From Darksidea phi (lineage: Eukaryota; Ascomycota; Dothideomycetes; Pleosporales; Lentitheciaceae): DNA of 64,000 nt. The position numbers were made by a program, and so were the translations under genes. Positions 50,013 through 62,200 of this stretch are shown here, piece by piece (within the stretch, counting starts at the first letter, position 1; the number at the start of each line of letters is the position of its first letter). The stretch is taken from contig JASJFT010000019.1 in the NCBI GenBank assembly GCA_030770425.1, forward strand, positions 62,001-126,000. Direction: 5' to 3'. The notes below the pieces were generated by a model. The model did not search any database. It was not told the origin of the DNA and was given only the letters and a program-made list of their open reading frames with translations.

Positions 50013-52540
50013 ATGGATCCACCTGTTTCTCTGGCGATGGCGACGATGGACCGCCGAGCAAACCCCAGCAGTGGTGCAACTCCTACTACTACTCCCGGCG
50101 AACCCTTTCTGGTCGGGCCGGAGGACGGTGATGCAGCTGCGGAGAATCCGCGTCGTATGACCAAGCTACAGCGGTGGGGGGTTGTGTGTATTGTTAGTGC
50201 AAGTTCGCTGTGTGTGTGAGTACCTCCGTTCATCCCTCCAGCTGGGAATGCCACAATCATTGGGTTGGATAAGGATGGGATATTGGCTAGAGGAATGGGG
50301 AAGGGATGGAGGGTGCACGAGCTAATAGCGTATATGCATAGGACTTGCACATCATCGCTATATACATCGACGTATAGTCAGCTGATGCCAGAGTTCCACA
50401 CCTCGCGCCTGGTCTGCACGCTAGGACTCAGCTTGTTCGTTGCGGGAATAGGCACGGGACCAATGATATTGAGTCCCCTTTCTGAGGTGCGTAGTTTGGG
50501 CCGCAAGGTTCAGCCCTTGCATGCGGGGACCCACACAGCCTCCCCTCCTCTCCCCTCTATGCCTCTTTTTCTTGCATACCACTAGCAAGTGCTTACTATG
50601 ATGCTAGTTCTATGGCCGCCGACTAGTCTATATTTGGTCGTTTACGTTCTTTCTCATCTTCATGATTCCGTGCGCAGTTGCGCGCAACATGCAGACGATG
50701 CTGGTGGCACGGTTCCTCGATGGATTGGCGGGCAGTGCATTTCTCAGCGTCGCTGGCGGCACTGTGGGCGATCTGTTTGCGAAACACGTTAAGTTTACTT
50801 CATGCAGGCAATGTGGGTGTGCGGCCATGTGTGCCTACTGGCTAACGTGTTTGCGCAGGAACTCTCGGCGCCTATGATGCTGTATACTGCTAGTCTTTTT
50901 GTTGGACCCGAGATCGGCCCTCTCGTTGGCGGCTTTATTGTTCAGAACACTACGTGGAGATGGTAAGTGGGTCCAATGTGGGAACCTTGGAGATCTTGCA
51001 TGCAGACCCAAGTGATTGGTGTCCCTTTTCTCTTTTTGAATTGGGAAACGACTGCGATTTCTTTCTGCTGAATCTACTTCGCCCCCGCATTCGTATGCAG
51101 GGGCTCGTATTGGAAAGCAGCGACGCTGAAGGAGCGGTGTGTTAACAGTGACTAGGTGCTTCTATGTACTCACCATCTGGTCTACGCTTCAGGTGAGAAA
51201 GTGAAGCGCACTAGAAAGTCCCGGCCACTAATAGCACACTAGCTTGCCCTGATCGCCCTCTTCGTGCCTGAGACATATCACCCAGTGCTTCTCCGCCAAA
51301 AGGCCATTCGCTTGCGCAAAGAAACCGGTAACCCAGAATGGATAGCGCCGATTGAGAGGACGTCCACGTCCATTCCCAAGACGGTACTCTGGTCATGCAT
51401 CAGGCCGTTTCAACTGCTCTTCTTCGAGCCAATGGTGGGTGGAGATGAGCAGACCAGGTGGATGATTGGTGGGCTAATGCTGTGCTTCAGTGTCTCAATC
51501 TCTGCATATTGAGTGCGGTTTTGTTGGCCATCCTCTATTTGTTCTTTGGAGCCTTCCCCCTCGTGTTCCAGAACAACCATGGCTTCAGCATATCCCAGAC
51601 GGGGTTGTCGTTTCTTGGATTATTTGTGGGCATGTTGACGGGAATAGCAAGCGACCCACTCTGGAAGCGATGCTACGAAAGGCTCGTGCGGAAGCGGGAG
51701 GAGCAAGGGGGCCCGCCCGGCGGCTCCGAACCAGAGTTCCGGCTCCCTGCTACGATAGCCGGAGCGTTTGTTGTCCCAATCGCCCTCTTCGGTAAGCTAG
51801 TGTGCCCTTTGACGTGTGGACTGCTTCTAACCGTGATTCATGCAGGGTTCGGGTGGACCACGTATACCCATGTGAGTGCCAGGGTCTGGTAACTTGGCAG
51901 CTATATTGCTGATCCGCGAGCTTGCAGGTGCATTGGATGGGTACGTACAGGGGTTTCCGCATGTTGTCGAGTCGTAATAACAGCTGATGATTTGCGCTGC
52001 AGTTCCAATATTCTTCTCGGCCATGTTCGGGACCGGGGGTAAGGGTCCCCTTTTTGGGAGGTGCAGTGGTAATGATGAAGCAATGCGCTGACCGCCCCCT
52101 CTGACGTAGTGATCTGGGTATACTCGGGAGTGTTTACCTTCCTGGTAGAAGCAGTAAGTCGGCCGACATCGGACCTGAGTTGAGATGCAATGGTTGACGC
52201 GGGCGCCACAGTATCCCGTGTACGCTGCGAGCGCACTCGCAGCCAATTCGTTTGCGCGATCGTACTTTGCGGCGGCATTTCCTCTCTTCGGTGTCCAGAT
52301 GTACAACAGTGAGTCGAAAGGGTGCAGGGCGATGAAAAGGCGGTCACTGATTAGGAAGATCTCGGCTACCAGAAGGCAACAACAGTGCTAGGCTCCATCG
52401 CGCTCCTCATGGCCCCGTAAGAGATGGTCCCAACGATGTGGTCATGGACGTGGCTAACAGCATGGCACGACAGCTTTCCCATCATCTTCTTTCTATACGG
52501 CCAACGACTCAGGGGCCGCAGCCGGTTTGCGTCAAGGTAG
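50013..52540 (+). CDS. MFS transporter, DHA1 drug:H+ antiporter type
   Basis: Model of 14 exons: join(50013..50215,50342..50486,50608..50787,50859..50962,51156..51192,51243..51434,51491..51791,51846..51871,51928..51940,52003..52038,52110..52153,52212..52308,52359..52416,52474..52540), 500 aa. Cytoplasmic N-terminus, then about 12 hydrophobic segments. Family landmarks: VTCTSSLYTSTYSQLMPEFH, LSPLSE|FYGRRLVYIWSF (motif A region), RFLDGLAGSAFLSVAGGTVG, FVGPEIGPLVGGFI, VPETYHPVLLR, CLNLCILSAVLLAILYLFFG, SALAANSFARSYFAAAFPLF, MYN|NLGYQKATT. Closest in plan to fungal multidrug/polyamine DHA1 pumps. Exon 9 is a 13-nt microexon and every junction was fixed by phase and family continuity. Substrate unknown. 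Confidence 0.87.
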
Positions 52541-54146
52541 GGGAATGGGCAGCAGGAAACGGGTCGAGACCATGTGGCGGATTCGAGTGGGCTAGAACTA
52601 ATTTTAGAGGGTGGTAACACAGCATTTGCATGCCATGGGTTTTATTGAATGACCAGCTCTTCTTCCACGTGATACCGCCTGAGCTGTGTGCAACGCGACT
52701 CGGGCGCCACGAGGGGAGCCACGCCAGCTCGAGGGTTGCAGGCGACACAAAGCGCAGAGGATGCGGACGATACCGCTGGCTGGGAAGCGTACCGGCGGCA
52801 TGGAGATAGAGACCCATTCCAGGGGGAGTACAATGGTTCGAGGCGAGCGTGGAGGGGTGATTGTCGGTCGTACAAGCCGTGAGAGAGCTAATAGGACATG
52901 GCCGCCAAGAGATATCGACGCAGCCCGCAGCAGAACTTTTAATTAGTCATTTCTGGTGTCGAGACTTTGTTCTTTTTTTCTTTTTTTTTGGCGCTGGCGC
53001 TGTCGCCGGGTCGGGAGGAGATTCAGGGCAGCGAGTTAACAGCTTGGCCGGGCTGTCGTCGCGCGGACCATTGCCATTGTCACTTGCTGTAAGCATGGGA
53101 TGGTTCGAATTCCCGGCTCTTTCACTGTCCATTGTCTGACTCGTGCGCGCAGAGAAGCATTAATTAGTCGATCCATTGCCGGCGGCAACCCCATGTGTCG
53201 GTGAATGGTGACGCACAAGGAATTTCCATGTGGTGTTGAGACCCCGGTCGCGCTTCGCTCCCTCGGTAGCGGCGGGCCAATCAGCGCACGGACGAGCGAG
53301 GACCTCCGCCCCGCCATTGGCGCAGATGCGCGCACGAGAGGACCTCATTCACTCACTTTCGTCCGGCATCGACACTTTCACACAGCCCGAAGCTCGAGTA
53401 AAAGGCCCAGCAGCAGCGGACACAGCAATTGCACAACTCGACGCGCGAACCCTGCGGCCCTCCCCTCGCCCGTCACTCCGCTGCCGCTTGCAGACGAGAG
53501 CTTCTCTGCTCCCTTCCGCCGCTACACCGCAGGGCCCCCCTCCCCAACCGCCGTCCCACCGTTCCACCGCACCACCGCACTTGAGCGTCGTCAGGCTCAG
53601 GCTCAGGCCCTACCAAGGAGCGCGCACCCCTCCAACCCCTCCCATCGCTCCTCGATCGCTCCTCGGCCCCCCAGTTCGCCGCTGGTTGCACGGGAATGGC
53701 CCGCTGGTTGACCTCGTAGACAGTGCGTCGCCCATGATGCATTTGGCTCATCGACTCCCTCGATTGCATAGACCCAGACCCCGGCGCTGTAGTACGCCCA
53801 CATCGCTCCACTCCTCCCCGCCAGATTGAGGGCACTCAAGCCGCCACCGCTCCTCGCCCGCCACCATTGGCCGTCTGCAGCTGTTAGAGTGCCACGGCAG
53901 CGTCCGTTCAATCAGCCAGCGCACGCGTGATCGCACCTTCGAAACACGCAGCTGGGACGCCGCAGCCTTGTGCACAGTACGCATTGGCTGAGCCGTTGTG
54001 CCGGGAAGGCCCTCGACCCATCACTGACGGCTGCACCCCCAAGAAACGTGCGCCTGGGCGCCCCGAGCCTGTAGCTTCCAAGATTGCAAACCGCATTCGT
54101 GTTCGGTGCAGCGCCTGTGTACCGCACACGAGAGATTGGGGATATT
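52541..54146. promoter_or_regulatory. Long promoter and leader of the Zn2Cys6 regulator
   Basis: 1.6 kb between the MFS stop and the next ATG. The part from about 53200 is rich in C and CT and opens overlapping ORFs (53205-53711, 53230-53829) that look like a pyrimidine-rich leader, not protein. T-rich tracts lie at 52970-52990. Long leaders with upstream ORFs are common for nutrient regulators in fungi. Confidence 0.45.
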
Positions 54147-56345
54147 ATGTCCACCCCAGACGCCGACGATGCATCTCCCTCGCCCGAATACAGCGGTGCA
54201 GAAGACGGCGACATTGATATGGCCGTCCAACGGAGGACCGCTCAGTCTGGCGATGCTTCGCCCGACCAGAAGATGTCGACCAAGTCCGCATCCAGCGCCA
54301 GAGATCCCGTCAAGCCGCGGAGGAAGAAGGCCCGGCGAGCCTGCTTTGCCTGCCAGCGCGCCCATCTGACCTGTGGTGAGTATGACTCCGCACACCCATC
54401 GCAGACCGAACGGGCCCCATGAGCCTTTCATGTACTTTCATCTGCCCATTTCTCTAACATCGGCACAGGCGACGAGCGACCGTGCTTGAGATGCGTCAAG
54501 CGCAACCTCCATGACAGTTGCATGGACGGCGTGCGCAAGAAAGCCAAATATCTCCATGATGCACCAGACGGAGCTCTCATGCCTGGAGTGGGCGGCCACT
54601 ACCCCCACATGGATGGCAACCGTCCAGTGCCGCTTCCCAGCCAGGAGCCAGCCGTAGTTTCTGTAGCTCCTGTGGAGGAACAAAATTACTACACAGAAGC
54701 ACCTTCAGCGACCTACTACGCACCACAGCCGGCAGCGGATCAAGTGCAAACGGCTCAGAATGCTGGCTACAGTCATCCCCAACCTCCTATGTCGCCTCCT
54801 TACAGCCAGTCCATGCAAACTCCAGTAGGGACTGCCCCACCCGCTTCTCAAGGACAACAGTTCGCTGGGCCCCTCTTCGACCCCAGCGATCCAGGCCTAT
54901 TCAACTTCGACATTTCGAGCCTGAACTTTGGCAATCACTATGGCGCCTTGGAACTTGGGATGCTAGGGCACATGTCGTCAGCCGTTGGCGAAGGCCATAT
55001 GGATGACAATCCTTTGAACCAGGCCGCCGGCCTGTACGACCCCCAGATGCCTCCTGGAACCTACGGCGACACCCACGGCTTGCCGGCCCATATCTCCTTT
55101 GGTCCGGATGGGCTAGCATCCGCCGAATGGCAAAATACGCACTCCCGACACGGTAGTCTGCAGATCCAAACACCCAACAACACTCCGAACCCAGTAAGTC
55201 TCGACCATTCCGGTCATCGACACGACAACATACATGGACCGCCCGCATACGCTATCGGCCAAGGCCCGTCCAGCATCTCAAGCGCTAGTCCCGCTTCGAC
55301 GGACGTCAACTCGGCATACGACAACGACAATCCCATGTCGGCCACAACCTTGTTTGCCAACGCGCAACAGATGCATTCACGACGCTCGCCTACTACGGGC
55401 CGCCTGCATCAGGAGCACAGCGGGCCACTCCAGCCGGCGCATACCAATGCTCTTCGAAAACGGCACCAAGCTGTCAAACCATCCATCTACGCAAGTGTAA
55501 CTAAGCCTTACAACTACAACAACGCGTTTCATCGCTTGTTTACATTTTTGAGGACCACCTATGCGACCATCTTCTTTAAGAAAGCGTCAGCCGCCTTGCA
55601 CAGATTCAGACCCTTTCTAATGGCAAACGCAAGTCACCTTAACGACGAAGACCTCATCTACTCGGAGAAGAATCTCCAGCGGTCCCTGGTTACCATGTTA
55701 GAGAACTTTGCTGAGGTAGGCACCCCCTGCTTGATCTGCCGTCGATCCGGAGAAATCGTGGGGATGAACAAGGAGTTCGAGATACTCACGGGCTGGAAAC
55801 GGGAAGTACTCCTCGGACATGTTCCCAATGCCAACGTCAACCGGGGCCCTCGAGCAGACGACAGCGGGGAATCTAGCCAAATCAACAGAACGCCTACTAT
55901 GCCCGGCCAGGACCCCAACCCTGGACCGCATGCAGTAAACATCCTTGAATTGATGGATCAGGCGTCTGGCTCCCAGTATCTCGAGGATTTTGCTGATCTC
56001 TGCTACGAGGACCCGCTCGGCAAGGGGCATCGCCGCGTAAACATGCTACGATATCTTACACAAGAGGATATGGCGCGCATGGCGGACAGAGCGGCAAGCT
56101 TGGCTAACGGCAAACCCATCAAGCCGGAGCCGGCGATCAAGCACGAAGATGCGTCGATACACCAAGGTGAGGCAGCAATGAGAAACCTCGGTGCGAATGG
56201 TCTCATTGATGCCATGATCATGTGGCACATCAAGCGCGACAACTTCGACATGCCAATGTTGATCGCCATGCAGGTTAGTCCACTTGTCACTTTCACAAGC
56301 TTCTGCTAATGCCCCACCCAGATCATGCCCATGCTCAAGCCTTGA
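54147..56345 (+). CDS. Zn2Cys6 regulator of gluconeogenesis, ERT1/AcuK type
   Basis: Model: join(54147..54375,54469..56273,56322..56345), 685 aa. The DNA-binding cluster begins at about residue 57: [53 protein letters not shown], with six Cys split by intron 1. A long Pro/Gln/Ser region follows, then the second conserved block: [31 protein letters not shown], and a PAS-like segment [33 protein letters not shown]. This plan is that of AcuK/ERT1, which activates gluconeogenic genes such as PCK1 and FBP1 in the absence of glucose; the related AcuM/Rds2 is the main alternative. The 8-codon last exon (IMPMLKP) is supported by GTTAGT/CCCAG and is usual in the family. Confidence 0.86.
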
Positions 56346-56487
56346 GGCATGTGATTTTTTATACCTCGGCACGCCTGTGATTTCCTAATGTCACGGATCT
56401 TCCTTTCCGCATCATGGTCTGCATATAACATCGGATACGTACCAAGCATGGACTGATGTCGACATGTCGAGCGGCGAACAAAAAAAG

Positions 56488-56537
<50 letters not shown>

Positions 56538-56954
56538 GTGGGATTTGCAGCATACGGACTTCATCCCCGCATCTTTCGTCTTCCTACACCTCCTCCTTTC
56601 ACCATTTCGCCTTTTGTATTCTTCATCCTTTCTATAGGCTGTCACACCACAGTTGTACCTGTACGCTGTGGATAAGCTGATGGGTGATGACTGCTCTTTT
56701 GTTTTCCGTTATTGATCTTCACGTCGGGAATACCAGAGCCTGCTTGGAACACGTGCTCGGCATACTATGGATTATTCGGGTTAATGGTTAAATGGTTTCT
56801 AGCTTCAGATGCTGAAACGGTGCATGGGTGTCTGGGGCATAGGCGTGATATGGGCGCGATACAGGAATGATAGCACTATCATCTTCAATCATTATTTATT
56901 GCATCAGTCATCTATCCCCCGTGCTCTAGCCTCTATGCCCAAGTGATAATATCT
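56346..56954. other. Convergent spacer with poly-T tract
   Basis: About 600 bp between the AcuK/ERT1-type gene and FMN1. Its only structure is a 46-base T homopolymer at 56490-56535, about 145 bp after the stop. ORFs through it are artefacts of the homopolymer. Confidence 0.5.
56490..56535. repeat. 46-bp poly-T homopolymer
   Basis: Uninterrupted T run on the plus strand. Length may be affected by assembly. It is not part of a recognisable retroelement tail; no ORF or target duplication flanks it. Confidence 0.9.
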
Positions 56955-57979
56955 TCAATTCTCCATCTGACACATGGCAACCTCATCCATCTGTCCCGCG
57001 CCCCTTTTTCTCCCCTCGTCCTCCCCTTTCTCCCCGTCCCCCACCAACCACTCATCACCCGCCCACCCTCGATACGCATCCCTATCCAAACTCCTCTTGG
57101 CAACCCGTATATCCTCGCGTATATCCTCGACCAACGCCTCCTTGCTCACATAATCGTATTCAGGCCGTATATAACCCAGAATGATGAGCGAAAGCGTGGC
57201 GCCGTAGAAGTCCTCGTGAAAAGAGTGCAGCAGGTGGATTTCTATGGAGCGTTGAGTGTTTTTGTAGTATGGGTTGTAGCCGATGCTTAGCACGGTTGGG
57301 TAGACTTTTGGCTGTTTACTGTTTTGCGAGGGGGTGAGGGGGCGCGAGGGGGGTTGGGTGGGTGGGGAGTCTAGGTCTGCGACGGCGTGGTTGGAGGATT
57401 TGGGAGGGAGGGAGGTGTCTGTTTTGGGGGCGGGGGGTTAGCTGAGTTTGAGGTTGGCGTATGTTCCCGAGGTATATGTGGAGATGTGCGGCTACTATTG
57501 GAGCGTTGTGGAGGCGTAGTTGCGCTGGAATGTGGGATTGTAGTTTTAGGGTATGATGTATCGTGCACGGGGAGGATGGATTTGCTACCTAGAATATCGA
57601 ACTTACGTACCATTTGTAGCAGACGGTATTGAGTTCGATGTTGTGAGCGAGGGTATTGTGGAGTGGTCGAGTGAAGCGTAGCCATAGTAGATTCCGGAGG
57701 TGAGGTCTTCGTTTCCACCGACGGAGAGCCCGGAGAGGGGGATGTTGGCTGTGGGGATGCCTAGCTGTGTCGTGGAGGGCTTGTTAGTATCGGGCTCTGT
57801 AGCGGAAGATGAGGATGGAGATGTCTTCATTTTTCATTGTATGCACAGGGAGTCCATACTTCTTTGCTACCTCTCCCGAACCCTTTTATGACCGGACCTC
57901 GTAGCTTGAGTGGGAAGGGTGGTTCGACTGTATCGGGGCCGGCGATTGGGTCGCGGGGTTTGTCAGGACGGACCATCAT
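56955..57979 (-). CDS. FMN1: Riboflavin kinase
   Basis: Model: complement(join(56955..57418,57611..57764,57860..57979)), 245 aa. Converts riboflavin and ATP to FMN. Conserved blocks in order: [30 protein letters not shown] (ATP/flavin-binding start with the TAN motif), [85 protein letters not shown] fungal low-complexity insert ([14 protein letters not shown]) sits before KVYPTV. Introns of 95 and 192 bp, phase-consistent. The ORF extends 29 codons further upstream to 58066 ([15 protein letters not shown], Arg-rich), which could be a mitochondrial leader; family N-termini start near [11 protein letters not shown] at 57979. Confidence 0.9.
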
Positions 57980-59221
57980 GCGCTTCTTTTTGGGAGGATT
58001 CTTAGAGCTGCTTGGGAATCGGGGACGTTTGTGTATAAAGTGTCGGTGTTGAAGTCTGGGTGTCAAGCTTTGTAGCTTTCCAGCAGCTTCGCTCGGAACC
58101 GGAATGGCGGGGTGGGTGGGGCAAGGACTGCGATTCGTGGTGACGCTCGCTCGGTTCCGAAAAGGCTTAGTAAGCGAAAATACTTGAGCCGGGACATCAC
58201 TCTAAGTCAGACGTCGCGACGATATGCCTCGTCTACCTTGTGTCAATAACGGCGGCATTTCACCAAGATATGCCTGATTAGCCATATTTTCTCAGTTCCG
58301 CCACCTACGCTCCATTGCCTGCAGAAGGCTGCCTCGCGAAGCTCGTATCTCAGCCTGCATGGGCATCACCTCATCGACCAATCGCAGCAGGGCATCTTCA
58401 GCTAAGGCGCGCTCGAGATTCTTCTGAGAGGGAGAATTGGAAGCCGCCATTTAAAAAAATTCCTGGCTGAGACGGACCCAGAATAAGCAACAATACATCA
58501 GTTAACATCTCAGTACCGTCTTTGCCCAAGAATTTACAACTCCTTATCTACTGAGAAGGAGCCACAAAGAATGCATGCTTTTGAGACCCTAGAGTCTTAT
58601 TTCGTCCAAAACTAAGCAGGCTAGGTAGTTTACCGTCCACCTATGTTCCGGGTATCTCCGAGGACTTTACTATTGAACCTTTCGTGCCCTATAATCGGTT
58701 CTGTCTTCTGCGCTTAACATAGGATCACATACCAGCCTTAATAAACTCTATCCGCAAATCCACGCCTGGTGATGGAAGATCCCGCGTCAGCTTTAGCATG
58801 TTCAACCAACGCGGGTGTTTCCATTGCATTCCACGCTTTGGACTTAGATCAAAGCCTCGTCATCCTGGTTGGCAAAGCTTTTGCTAAACACAATGAAGTG
58901 CCTCCCGGTCAACTGAAACATCTGCAGCTGGGGCGACCGGCGCCAGAGAGATTGAATTGAATTAAGCGTTCAATAGCTAGCGTCTTTGACTCTTCACCTT
59001 CCTGTACCCAATGAAAAGTGCTATCGCCAGCGGGTGCAAGTACGAGGTGGCTGAATCATAGGTCCAGTGCGCATGGCTCAGCCCCGCGAACTTTGGTCAA
59101 GCCGCAATCTCCAACCTCCAACAACATAAGTGCCTTTCGATGCACACCAATCCTGCGCAATAATGCCGGCTCATCTCTACGACACCGAATTGCATTAGGA
59201 TGCAGTTCGTTGACATGAGAA
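57980..59221. other. 1.2 kb intergenic region
   Basis: Promoter of FMN1 and upstream flank of the NACHT relic. A short 52-codon minus-strand ORF at 58292-58450 is listed separately. An ORF at 58769-58960 (plus) shows no family features. Confidence 0.4.
58292..58450 (-). CDS. Possible 52-residue helical protein
   Basis: MAASNSPSQKNLERALAEDA continuing LLRLVDEVMPMQAEIRASRG to ERRWRN. Almost entirely predicted amphipathic helix by composition, with regular Leu/Met/Ala spacing. ATG context TTTAAATGGCGG. No family recognised. It could be a genuine small protein, a first exon of a gene not otherwise seen, or chance. Confidence 0.25.
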   Translation of the reverse strand: MAASNSPSQKNLERALAEDALLRLVDEVMPMQAEIRASRGSLLQAMERRWRN

Positions 59222-62200
59222 ATGACGGCCATTCAACCCGACTTACCCATCCCAACCCAGCCGTGGGAGTCTGCCAAGGCCCGGTTCCTAGAGGGCGCAA
59301 CGCTTGAGAATCTGTTCTATAACGCGAGTGCGACACAAAAGAAGCATGCGCAGGGAAGCAAAAGCTGGATATGGCAAGAGAGGCTTGCCTCCCTCGTTGA
59401 TGGCATTGATGATTATGGGAAAGCGCTGGACGTCTTTCCCAACATGTCTCCAATGATACTTGCGCCAATGGGGAAGCATCAGGGTCGTTCTGCAGGTAAG
59501 CTATTAAATTCCCCCAATCACCTCTTGGCGGACATCGCCGCACGATATCTCACTCAGTCAAAAACCACGCTAATAGTGGGTACAGATCTTTAGCGAGACC
59601 GGCAAGTTCCAGGAGAAGGTGGTCTGGTCGACATGTTGGCACAGATCGGAGACGTTCTGCCTCACTTTCGCATTTTCCAAAGGCTTTTCAGCAACCATGA
59701 GCGGCTTCTTGTGGCGCTTGCGGAAGTATATTTCGATGTCCTACAATTCTGCGTCCGCGCAAAGGATTTCTTTCTGCGCGCGAGGAAGTCATTTAGTAAG
59801 GAATAGATCAGTTATAATCCACCTATTCACTCACACCAACGCAGTTCTTCTGTCTGTCATTCTCAAAGGCGCCTGGAAGCCTTTTCGCGAAGCATTTGAA
59901 AGCGACATCGTCAAATTTCGCAAGCACCAGAAGCTTGTGGAGAAGGAAGCAGATCTAGCCCACATGATTGAAGCAGCAAAGCTCACAAGCTGGAGTATGC
60001 CAGAAGAGCTTTGATGGCTCAGAACCTGAAAGTGAAAAGGCGGCACAAGATTCTAGCTACCTTGCCAACTATCGACTACCTCGCCAAACACGCGAAGCTC
60101 TCCGCTCTTCGTCATCCTGGGACAAATACTTGGTTCCAGACCAATCTGCAGTTTCAGTCATGGCTCTCTTCACGATCATCGGGCTGTTTGCCCTGTTATG
60201 GCATTCCCGGTTCTGGAAAATCAGTACTGGCGGCAAGTGTCGTGAAGATCTACTAGCTTCCTTCCATAACGCTGGATCAATTCTTTGTTACTACTACTGC
60301 GACTATGCCGACTCCATCTCGTTAGATCCTACCTCTCTGATCGCATCTTTGATAAAACAAGTTCTGGTTCACCTGCCGCTCGATTTTTTCGAGGAAATAT
60401 TTTCTTGTCCCTACAGCGAGGAAAGGCCTACACCTACTTTCGAAGCAAGTACCAAATTTCTGAATGGTCTCATGGACCGTTTCAAAACTGTTCTCATAAC
60501 GATCGACGGTGTAGACGAGCTCACACAAGATTGTCAGCGCTCGGTCCTAGATCTTATTGACAGTCTCATTCTTTAATTGAAAACAATTGTTAAGGTTTTT
60601 GTAACTAGCTGGACCGAGGAATACCAGATAAGACGTGCCCTGAATGGTCATGAATCCATCAACCTATCGGCCGATCACGTTTCACTGGACATTGATTGAT
60701 TCATCAAAGCGAAAATTGACTCCACGCTTGTGAAACAGAACCCATTACTAGAGAATGAAAGATTGAAACAAGAAGTCATCAGTGCTCTCGTGTCCGGAGC
60801 TCAGGGAATGCGAGTAATTTTGCCATTGGTTTGAGTTTTCTCACTAATGTATCCAAGGTTCTTATGGGTTAAGTTCCAGTTGTACGAAATCGGCGAAGCC
60901 ATCACTGAAGCAGCGGTTCGATCGACCATTCGAAACCTCCCGAGGAGTTTAGCAGAGACGTACTTACGAATCATTGAGAAAGCTCACAATATTGGCGGCG
61001 ATGAAAGGATCAACCTAATAAGGAACGTCTTCCGTTGGGTCGCCTGCGTACGTCGTCCACTTCGTATTGAAGAGCTTGAGGAAGCCGTTGGATTGGACAA
61101 AAGCGACACTTACTTACCTGCCGAGCGAACAGCAACTAACGCGGGAGAAAGACTTGTCAGCGCTTGCGGCAATCTGGTTGTGTACAACAGTAGCGAGGAT
61201 ACCGTCACCTTTGCCCACCACACGATTGAGCAATTCCTATTCTCGCAACAAGACCGAACTCCAGGCGCGATATTTGAGTCGGTACACATAGATATATTCA
61301 ATTCGAACCGGGAACTCGGGGAGATTTGCATTGCGTACTTGTCTTTCTCCGATTTTGAGACGCAATTAGTCAGTGTACCAAAGCCAGCCAAATTGGGTCG
61401 ACAAGAAATCGAGCATATGGTCTGGACCAAAGTACCACTTGCAACGTCAATCAGAGGCTTGATGTCATGGGGGCGTCCGTGGAAGAAGGCAGCTAAAGAC
61501 GAAGCCCACCAGCAGGTCTCCCTCGTTTGTTCGTCTACGACCAAACCTTCAGAAGTGCTTGTCAAAAAATATGTGCTTCTTGAGTACATTACCGCATATT
61601 GGCCATTCCATGTTGCCAACTTTGATAGGTCTACTCCATGCTGGGCCGCCTTCGAAGATGTGGCATTGCACCGTCAACTAATGTTCGACTTTCGTCCCTG
61701 GCTAGAGGAGCAACACCAGTTGAAGGTCACCGAGGCTCTTGAACGTCTCAATACCTCCAAGTTCCGGTTATGGAATACCCAATCGTCCATACTTTTATCG
61801 GAGGATCATCAAGCTCTGTCCATTTATGCATGGGCTATAGGCCACAATGTCATATCTTTACTCACGCTCTCCAACAAGCTCGGGTTAAAAAGGTACTTTA
61901 GGGAAGCATACGATTACGCTAACCTGCCACGTGGGTACGAAGGAGGCTTCATTGATATGTTCATACTAGCAGGTATGACCCCGCTGACTGAGCTCTGGAG
62001 CGGCCAATTCCTCGTGTTCTTTCTGGAAAACTATCCAGGATTGCTTTCCGACCGCCTCAGCGTAGAATGCTCGCTCAAGGTCCTCAAAGCTGAAATGGAA
62101 ACATGGGCAGGTCCGAATTGTCCTCCTTTCGATCGTCTATGTGAAGAGGCAATAGTACACTCCAGATCGAAGCACGTATCGGTATTCAGTGCCTTCGTCG

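Noticed and set aside
53094..53130. Possible tRNA T-arm (GGTTCGAATTCC)
   Set aside because: No matching acceptor, D- or anticodon arms at the right spacing on either strand.
53205..53829. Two overlapping ORFs of 168 and 199 codons upstream of the Zn2Cys6 gene
   Set aside because: C-rich, Pro/Arg/Ser-dominated frames in a pyrimidine-rich leader. They lack domains and are best explained as untranslated leader.
56359..56680. ORFs with poly-Lys or poly-Phe runs
   Set aside because: Artefacts of the 46-base T homopolymer read in different frames.
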